From assembly GCA_003838145.1 (NCBI GenBank), contig QYZZ01000122.1, positions 34,319-98,318 on the forward strand: 64,000 nucleotides of DNA. Reading direction: 5' to 3'. This document shows positions 58,201 through 64,000 of this stretch, one piece after another. This DNA comes from Tindallia sp. MSAO_Bac2 (GTDB taxonomy: Bacteria > Bacillota > Clostridia > Peptostreptococcales > Tindalliaceae). Within the stretch, counting starts at the first letter, position 1; every line of letters begins with the position of its first letter. A model generated the notes under the pieces. It made no database searches, was not told the DNA's origin, and saw only the letters and a program-made list of their open reading frames with translations. The translations under genes and the position numbers were made by a program.

Positions 58201-58776
58201 CGGCTGGCTCTGAATAAAGTAATATATTTTGGAGAGATTAGTTTCCAGCCAAATATCACTTTTCATATCACAAAAACATTCGATTAGCTTATAAAAAGCC
58301 GGATTTTCTTTTTCGTAAAAGTTCTCCAGTGTTTTATCCAGAGCTTCCTGCTTAAGCAGTGTAATCTCCGTTTCTTTGCCTACCCGAAATAATGGATCCA
58401 GGTTAATCAGGTGGAAGTGACTCCTCAGTACTTTTAAACAGAATGAATGCATCGTCATAATATATGACCGGTTTAGCAGAGACAGCTGACGACGCAATTC
58501 AATCCTTTTGTCAGGATAATCACGGGAAGCCTTAAGCATTTCTCTGGCAATCCTTTCTTTCATTTCCGATGCTGCCGCATTGGTAAAAGTTACTACCAGC
58601 ATCCGATCTATATCAACCCCGTCAATCATCACTAAATCCAGAATGCGTTGCACCAGCACCGCCGTTTTACCCGAGCCTGCCGCTGCCGAAACCAGCAAAT
58701 TGCAATTTCTTCCATCAATGGCCTGTCGCTGCTCCTCCGTCCATTTTGGCATTATGAATCCACCTTCTTTCCACAT
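55240..58776 (-). CDS. addA: Helicase-exonuclease AddAB subunit AddA
   Basis: 1178 aa; WTEEQRQAIDGRNCNLLVSAAAGSGKTAVLVQRIL, FIDEYQDSNRVQEAL, C-terminal nuclease LVDYKSDVV. Confidence 0.97.
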   Translation of the reverse strand: MWKEGGFIMPKWTEEQRQAIDGRNCNLLVSAAAGSGKTAVLVQRILDLVMIDGVDIDRMLVVTFTNAAASEMKERIAREMLKASRDYPDKRIELRRQLSLLNRSYIMTMHSFCLKVLRSHFHLINLDPLFRVGKETEITLLKQEALDKTLENFYEKENPAFYKLIECFCDMKSDIWLETNLSKIYYFIQSQPHPIQWLQEQVEQFEADHSSLMKSKWIKELYHILYIRLTGMVYQMERAQSISLEPDGPYVYEPLIEEEISRLKEMADMCSNQDINIFDVIQTFEFKRLPAAKNVDKELKELAQELRTSVKKEITVLKREWFEGGADQWAEDLQKMKEPMEVFRELLEEFHWRFSDIKREKNIVDFNDLEHMALDILSYPEASQYYSERFQYIFIDEYQDSNRVQEALTDRIRREFNVFMVGDVKQSIYRFRLAEPALFIKKQHSFSKDKLALNRRIDLNRNFRSRKEVLTGVNTIFKKIMSTHLGEMEYTDDSMLLSGGVYPEEEAENPIEIHIMDKTKNQDENDQDVFDDWTDQELEAKVTAKRIKESINGFIYDETLSRKKQVQYRDIVILMRSTRPYQQIYEDVLSAEGIPVFTDTGTGFFETIEVQVFINLLKIVDNSRQDIPLLSVLRSPIGGFEVEELSALRLLDKNAPFYKSVEYAYQTHLCPKTVHFVEKIAHWRENLDIGLSEWIWQIMNESGYYAFVASMPGGEQRQANLRILAKRAEEFEVHQEGSLYGFLQYVEKLKGRKGNDFGVAKLIGPNNNVVRIMSIHKSKGLEFPVVILAGAGRGFNLRDTHEKLLVHKDLGLGPICAEPDKRVYRSTIARNIIKEKIRQESLSEEMRILYVAMTRAKEKLMIIGSVKDPFSKWDKWENALHPHQLLRGQSYLDWIGPVLASENELAGEEKGFENIQWLLKIWHKTDLAEIQEDQDNEQKTLKEALRLYPESLPQKDFSYVKRRLEWEYPYIEETNTQTKYSVSDLVSEIRGEHQSSLQSQYPSLIKKPLFLSNDKQISGAEKGTLLHYVIQQIDFRRYEKDKAVMPQLNSMVEKSMISREECSNIEAAQIEIFLESPLGIRMRNSEKCQREWPFVYEKEREHGKTLIQGMIDCFFYEEESIVLVDYKSDVVLNQNLEQLKDKYRIQMNLYQEALETLTKHQVKEKWIYSFFLNKMIPL

Positions 58777-61700
58777 TGCTGACGCATTCGTGTAAATGCC
58801 TCCTGATTGTTAACCAGCGAAAGAAAATTAGCCTGCTGATCCGGCAATGACTGATCAAATTGACATATCGCCATAAAATCACAGTGTTCACAAGCTCTTT
58901 TCCCGTTAAACTCACTGGGATAAATCGATATATTGCCTGATAGAATTTCTTCTGCCATCCTCACAATAACCTTTCCTACGTACTGCAACAGTAGTTCAAA
59001 TTCTTCCGATGTGGCCACCAGTGAATTGGATTTAAAATCCCCGTCCTTCTTGAAGGCCAAAGGAAGAACCTCCGACTGATCCGTAATGGTCCGATCCATG
59101 GCATTAGCTATTTCTTTGTCTTTCAGAGTCAGACCGTTCAACTTCATTTGTTTAATCCATTCTCTTCTTATTTCTTCAATTTTTTCCGAATTGGTTTCAA
59201 CCATCGGATCATCAAGCTGATAATAAAACATTCCCGCCGGGTAATGATTTCCCGGAACCTGTTTTTGCTGAGCCGTTAACACCGCCTGCAGATATACAGG
59301 AAGTTGAAGCTGAAGCCCGTGGTATACTTCCGGAATGCTCAGGTCTTTTTTGCCTGTTTTATAATCAATGACTCGGTAGTAATAATTTTCTTCCTCCCGG
59401 TACGAGTCCAGCCTGTCAATTCTTCCTTCTATGGATACCAATGGTTTATCGGTTTTTCCATACACAAGTGCTGGCCAGAGCTCATCTTTGCCAAATTTAA
59501 CCTCATGATAAAGCGGAACAAAATCTCCTTTTTGAATATGCTGAACCATGGTTTTCACAGCTGTTTTACCTACTTGCTTTATCCGATTTCCTGCATAGGC
59601 ATAACGACTGGAACTGTTAAAAATTCCATGTTTGAACTCTTCAATCAGAGGCTCCATGATCCGTTCCATTAAAAAACTGCTTTCATCCGGCTTTAATTGG
59701 TGCCAACCGATATTTTCCCGCTTAATATGATCAGCAAAACCATCCAGAGCATGGTGCAGCAAATTCCCCAGTTCCAACGGCTTTATCTCAAATTGTTTTC
59801 GATCTTCCGGCTTTAAGCCGTATTGAACAAAGTGAGAAAAAGGACATTTGCGGTATTTCTCCAGCCTGGCCACACTGGCATACAGCGGATTTCCAAAAAG
59901 CGCTTCACTAACGGAGGTTTTTATTGGCTTGCACTGATTATGATATTCAACACCGTCCATCATTTTGTTTATTTCACTGCTCCAGTTTTTTGCCTGATAA
60001 AACCATCGGTACACGTCATACCAAATGGGATCAACTTTGTCACCATCAAGTAATTTTCTGATTTCACCGGTCAGATTTAGAAATGCGCTGTTTGGTCTGG
60101 ATATTTTTTTTCTTGTCTGATCACTTGTCAGAAATAAGTCATCCTCTTGTTCCAAAGTGGGAAACAACGACTGCAAGCGATCAATAATTATTGAAGGCCT
60201 TCGGGCCATTCCTTCTTCAGTAGCAAGAGAATAACTGATGTACAGTTTTTCCGATGGTTTTGTCATAGCCAAATATACATAAAACATTTCCTGCTTTTCG
60301 CGTTCTTCAGCTGTAATACCTAATTCACAACCATTCAGAGCCAGGATTTCTTTCTCTGGTGGCAGCAATAACGAGTCATCTTCCATTCCTGCCGGAATCA
60401 CTCCGTCATTAGCACTGATAAAAAAAAGGCATTTTATATCCGACAAACGTGACCTTTCGATGGTTCCAACAAACACCTGATCAAGGGTGGATGGAATGGT
60501 GCCAACTTCAATGCTGCTTATGCCAGTTTCCAGGATTTCAATATACTCTTTAAGGGATAACTTTGCTTCCCCCATCATTTCCACCATTTGATCCATTATA
60601 TTTATTAATTCATTCCATAACTGAGCATAAACCTGCTTTTGCTCAAAGGCATCTCTGGTGTCAGCATTTTTTAATTGTCTTTCTATTTGTTGTACAATAT
60701 TCAGTTTTTCCAACCAGTAAAAAACTGATTTTGTTATATCTTCAACGTTTTCTGCTTTTTTCAGATCATCAGAAAGCTCCTCCAATGGATCCATTACGAC
60801 TTTTCTCCACTTTTCCACTTCATCATCTTCAATCTCCGGTATACTTTCCGTTATGTTTCGTCTCCATTTTTTTCCGGTTATTCCATATTGCAAACACAGA
60901 TTTTCCAGTTCTTCCACTTGCCAATGTCTCAAGCCGGCATACCCGGTTTTAAGATAGGCCATCATTCCGTTCACTGGATAGTTTTGATCGATGTTTTTCA
61001 GCCCACGGAGCAACAGGATCATTAGCGGGTGGTTACGCAGATCCATTTTTTCGTCCATGTAAACAGGAATCTGGTGCAGCCTCATAGTCCTTCGTATATG
61101 ATTTTGTCTTTGTTCAAGATCGGGACACAATACCGCTATCTCTTTATAACGGTACCCTTTTTCCTGCACCAGGTTCTGTATGAAAAGCGCCGTCCATGTG
61201 ATTTCCGTCTCGTCATTTGCAGCAGAAAATAACTCAATAGATCTAACCTCATCATCGTACTGCTTTACCGGAATGTTTCTGAATTCGGTTTCCAGATGTT
61301 TTAAATCTGCCGGCTTGTCACAAACTGAATCCCCTTTGTCTGTTATGCTTTTTTTTACTTCAATTCCCCTGCCCCCAAAATAGCTTTCCAGTCTTTTAAC
61401 CTGTTTATAAAGCGAAAGCTCAGACGAATGTACGTCATTCATGTTTCCATACACGGACAGGTTAATTTCCGGTGCATTCTCCCCCAGCCTTTCAAGAACA
61501 CTAAGCATATTCGGAGTAAAACTATAAAAGCCTTCAATCCAAAATTCTGCACCCTTAATTAATTCAGAGCAAACAATCTGTTTTCGAAACACTTCAAATC
61601 TATCTTCTTTATGAAGGTATTTTTGCTGCAGCATTTCATCCATTTTTTCGTAAATAATCGCAATGTCCTTCAGTTTACCGGGAGCATAATCACTCTCTCC

Positions 61701-62135
61701 CTGCATCTGCGATTGCTGTCTTAACATTTCCGGGGTGATTTGAAACTGCTTACATTCGTTAATCTGTTTCACCAAAGCTTCCACAAACCCCTGTTGCCTG
61801 GCCATATGCTGATAAACAGTTAGGTTTTTCTGCTGTTCTTTCAGAATTTTTCTGAGCAACATGTGAATGCCCTGATCATCAATATAAATATGGTTTCGAC
61901 CACCAGTTTCCTGAAATACTCTGAAGGCCAGCCTGGAAAAGCTTAATACTTCAACCTGCATCAGTCCTTTTTCACCCGTATGTTTCAGAAACTGTTTTTC
62001 CGTTTCCAGTGTGTATTGTTCAGGAACCAGAATTATTTGTTTTTTCGGGTTTTCAACTCCCACTCTGCGATGTATTTCTTTCATGATTATTCGGCTTTTT
62101 TCTTCAATATCTTTCCCATACCATAATTTCAGCAA
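58752..62135 (-). CDS. addB: Helicase-exonuclease AddAB subunit AddB
   Basis: 1127 aa; overlaps addA; YRVIDYKTGKKDLSIPEVYHGLQLQLPVYL nuclease motif and Fe-S cysteines ACEHCDFMAICQFD. Confidence 0.95.
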   Translation of the reverse strand: MLKLWYGKDIEEKSRIIMKEIHRRVGVENPKKQIILVPEQYTLETEKQFLKHTGEKGLMQVEVLSFSRLAFRVFQETGGRNHIYIDDQGIHMLLRKILKEQQKNLTVYQHMARQQGFVEALVKQINECKQFQITPEMLRQQSQMQGESDYAPGKLKDIAIIYEKMDEMLQQKYLHKEDRFEVFRKQIVCSELIKGAEFWIEGFYSFTPNMLSVLERLGENAPEINLSVYGNMNDVHSSELSLYKQVKRLESYFGGRGIEVKKSITDKGDSVCDKPADLKHLETEFRNIPVKQYDDEVRSIELFSAANDETEITWTALFIQNLVQEKGYRYKEIAVLCPDLEQRQNHIRRTMRLHQIPVYMDEKMDLRNHPLMILLLRGLKNIDQNYPVNGMMAYLKTGYAGLRHWQVEELENLCLQYGITGKKWRRNITESIPEIEDDEVEKWRKVVMDPLEELSDDLKKAENVEDITKSVFYWLEKLNIVQQIERQLKNADTRDAFEQKQVYAQLWNELINIMDQMVEMMGEAKLSLKEYIEILETGISSIEVGTIPSTLDQVFVGTIERSRLSDIKCLFFISANDGVIPAGMEDDSLLLPPEKEILALNGCELGITAEEREKQEMFYVYLAMTKPSEKLYISYSLATEEGMARRPSIIIDRLQSLFPTLEQEDDLFLTSDQTRKKISRPNSAFLNLTGEIRKLLDGDKVDPIWYDVYRWFYQAKNWSSEINKMMDGVEYHNQCKPIKTSVSEALFGNPLYASVARLEKYRKCPFSHFVQYGLKPEDRKQFEIKPLELGNLLHHALDGFADHIKRENIGWHQLKPDESSFLMERIMEPLIEEFKHGIFNSSSRYAYAGNRIKQVGKTAVKTMVQHIQKGDFVPLYHEVKFGKDELWPALVYGKTDKPLVSIEGRIDRLDSYREEENYYYRVIDYKTGKKDLSIPEVYHGLQLQLPVYLQAVLTAQQKQVPGNHYPAGMFYYQLDDPMVETNSEKIEEIRREWIKQMKLNGLTLKDKEIANAMDRTITDQSEVLPLAFKKDGDFKSNSLVATSEEFELLLQYVGKVIVRMAEEILSGNISIYPSEFNGKRACEHCDFMAICQFDQSLPDQQANFLSLVNNQEAFTRMRQQCGKKVDS

Positions 62136-62186
62136 TTTCTCTTCACCTCGCTCCGGTTCGGCAACAATTTATCACACATAAAACGA

Positions 62187-62211
62187 AAACCTCCGGTTAG
62201 CTAGAGGTTTT
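62187..62211 (-). terminator. Putative terminator overlapping the DUF1850 stop
   Basis: AAAACCTC...GAGGTTTT stem. Confidence 0.5.
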
Positions 62212-62751
62212 GTTGTACCATTCCTTTATATAGAATAACCATAAGGGATTACGTTTGATTTCCAGTTTAATTGATGACCTTTCTTCAGAAAATTGCCGAA
62301 ATGGTATTGACTCATCATCAAATATCAATCGCATATCCAAATCTAAAGTCTGTGGATCAGTTCGGTAAACAAGAGCACTTGATACTTTATTAATATTATA
62401 AAGTCTGAATGAATCCTCAAAAATTTCATAATCATAATCTTTGTCCGTTGGCAGACCGGCGCCATATGACTGGTATACCATCTCAGTCAATAGTATTCTT
62501 TTGTCCGGCATAATTCTGTAGTGCTCAACAACAGGCGTTTTTTCAACCGAATGAGTATAGCTCACCTGAAATTCATCGTTCAGGCGCAGTGAATGGCGGT
62601 ACAGCACAACTCCGGTTTTATTGTCCGAAGCCTGTAAAAAAAATACCGGCCATTGAATCACCAACAAAATAATAATCAGCGTTGCAATGATCCACCTGTT
62701 TACAGGCTTTAACCATAAAGATTTGAAAAACGTACTCTTATTAGATGCCAT
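62197..62751 (-). CDS. DUF1850 domain protein
   Basis: 184 aa; N-terminal TM; YRHSLRLNDEFQVSYTHSVEKTPVVEHYRI, typical DUF1850; adjacent to the TAXI receptor. Confidence 0.9.
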   Translation of the reverse strand: MASNKSTFFKSLWLKPVNRWIIATLIIILLVIQWPVFFLQASDNKTGVVLYRHSLRLNDEFQVSYTHSVEKTPVVEHYRIMPDKRILLTEMVYQSYGAGLPTDKDYDYEIFEDSFRLYNINKVSSALVYRTDPQTLDLDMRLIFDDESIPFRQFSEERSSIKLEIKRNPLWLFYIKEWYNKTSS

Positions 62752-62789
62752 TCACTCAAAGTTCAACTCCTTATACTGCAATTTATAGA

Positions 62790-63809
62790 TTAGTCAAGAT
62801 GGTCTTCATAAAAACGGGCAGCTCCCGGATGTAAGTCCACCGGCATACCAATAAGAGCGGTTTCCAGCATAATATCATTGCCACGGTCATGGGCAGCTAT
62901 AATGGACTCCTGATGCTCAAAAATAGCCTGAGTCATATTATAAACCAATCCTTCCGGCAATTCTGCAGGAACCACCAGCATAGCCATCACCGCTGCAGTC
63001 GTAATATCTTCACTCTGGCCTGTATAAGTTCTTTCCGGGATTGTAACCTCAACATAAAATGGGTATCTGGAAGATATCATGCTTATTATTTCACTTCTGA
63101 CAGGCACAATATTAACATCCAGTGTTTCTGTCATTTCTACTATTGCCGAAGTAGGTATTCCAGCCGTTACAAAAGCAGCATCTATCTGCCCGCTCCTCAT
63201 CTTCATAACCGCTTGAGCAAAGGATATATTCAGAACTTCCTCCATATCATCCTCATTGATGCCATGCACTTCAAGAATATGATTCGCATTAGCTTCCGTG
63301 CCGGAACCTTCTGCACCGACTGCCACTTTCTTTCCTCTTAAGTCTTCCACTTCTTCAATCCCCGAGTCCCCCAATGAAACAATTTGAACAAATTCCGGAT
63401 ACAGAATTGCCATTCCCCTTAAGTTTTCCACTGGATCCAGTTCCTCTGCGTACATTTCCGTACCTGTATAAGCATAATAAGTAATATCATTTTGGGTAAA
63501 AGCAACGTCTGCTTCTCCTGTTCGTATCAGATCAATGTTTGCCAAAGCCGCACCTGTCGATTCTGCACTTGCACTAAGTCCTGGCACGTATGCATTGAAG
63601 ATGTTTGCCATCGCACCTCCTAACGGAAAATAAACCCCGCCGGTTCCTCCAGTTGCTATAGTAATTTCCATATCGTCATAGTCCTGATTCATTTCTTCTG
63701 TTACAAGGTCGGAAACCTCATTCCCCGGCTGAGAAGGCTGTGCACACCCAGTTAATAATAAAACTATAATCAGCATCACAATGAAAACCAGATTTGTTTT
63801 ACTTCGCAT
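62790..63809 (-). CDS. TAXI family TRAP transporter solute-binding lipoprotein
   Basis: 339 aa; lipobox LLLTGC; ITIATGGTGGVYFPLGGAMANIFNAYVPGLSASAESTGAALANIDLIRTGEADVAFTQND. Confidence 0.96.
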   Translation of the reverse strand: MRSKTNLVFIVMLIIVLLLTGCAQPSQPGNEVSDLVTEEMNQDYDDMEITIATGGTGGVYFPLGGAMANIFNAYVPGLSASAESTGAALANIDLIRTGEADVAFTQNDITYYAYTGTEMYAEELDPVENLRGMAILYPEFVQIVSLGDSGIEEVEDLRGKKVAVGAEGSGTEANANHILEVHGINEDDMEEVLNISFAQAVMKMRSGQIDAAFVTAGIPTSAIVEMTETLDVNIVPVRSEIISMISSRYPFYVEVTIPERTYTGQSEDITTAAVMAMLVVPAELPEGLVYNMTQAIFEHQESIIAAHDRGNDIMLETALIGMPVDLHPGAARFYEDHLD

Positions 63810-64000
63810 CAGTATCTCCGGTGTTTAAACCAGAGATTCACCCCCTTGTTTATATCTGTTATGGTTTGAAGTACTTGTTTTTATTGAACAAAATCGCTTG
63901 CGCGATAGCTTTTAAACCTAAAGTCAAAACCCCTTCAAAAATACTTTAATTTATAATAGCAGCACGAGCACATATAAGGTATTGTTGAGTTACCGACAAA

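Noticed and set aside
58752-58776. addA/addB overlap as a frameshift
   Set aside because: Short overlaps of addB and addA are normal; both proteins are full length.
55240-62135. AddAB as an unusual helicase system
   Set aside because: Both proteins have the expected size and motifs (helicase, nuclease, Fe-S cysteines).
1-64000. CRISPR array, prophage, transposon, tRNA or rRNA genes
   Set aside because: No direct-repeat array, integrase/transposase or phage structural gene seen on reading; no tRNA-like or rRNA segment recognised. A tRNAscan or CRISPR search was not run.

Overview
The window reads as ordinary chromosome of an anaerobic Firmicute, probably a Clostridia-type and possibly alkaliphilic bacterium (inferred from gene content only). 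Almost every gene is on the minus strand; the one well-supported plus-strand gene is a 5-formyltetrahydrofolate cyclo-ligase. In coordinate order it contains: a Hnd/Nuo-type hydrogenase or dehydrogenase operon cut by the left edge; hprK, a PspC protein and uvrC; a molybdopterin oxidoreductase cluster (torD-like, Tat-signal MopB subunit, four-cluster ferredoxin, rnfC, rnfD); tatC with three tatA-like genes; uvrA and uvrB; ctpA, envC-like, ftsX and ftsE; a Lon-like protease; a large NAGPA-type protein; a cell-surface polysaccharide cluster (tagA/wecG, csaB, O-antigen ligase, two DUF4330 proteins, glycosyltransferases, UDP-sugar dehydrogenase, flippase); mazEF, alr and acpS; a split Mrp-type antiporter operon with three large antiporter-like subunits; a trio of small uncharacterised membrane proteins; a CBS protein, dcd and ltaE; addA and addB; and a TAXI receptor with a DUF1850 protein. 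I saw no tRNA, rRNA, CRISPR array, prophage or transposon. The most interesting signals are: (1) rnfC and rnfD without rnfG/E/A/B, directly downstream of a Tat-exported molybdoenzyme and followed by a terminator; (2) a tandem pair of divergent paralogous membrane proteins plus a 55-aa membrane peptide missing from the ORF track; (3) a third, untracked tatA-like ORF; and (4) a TAXI/DUF1850 pair with no TRAP permease beside it.
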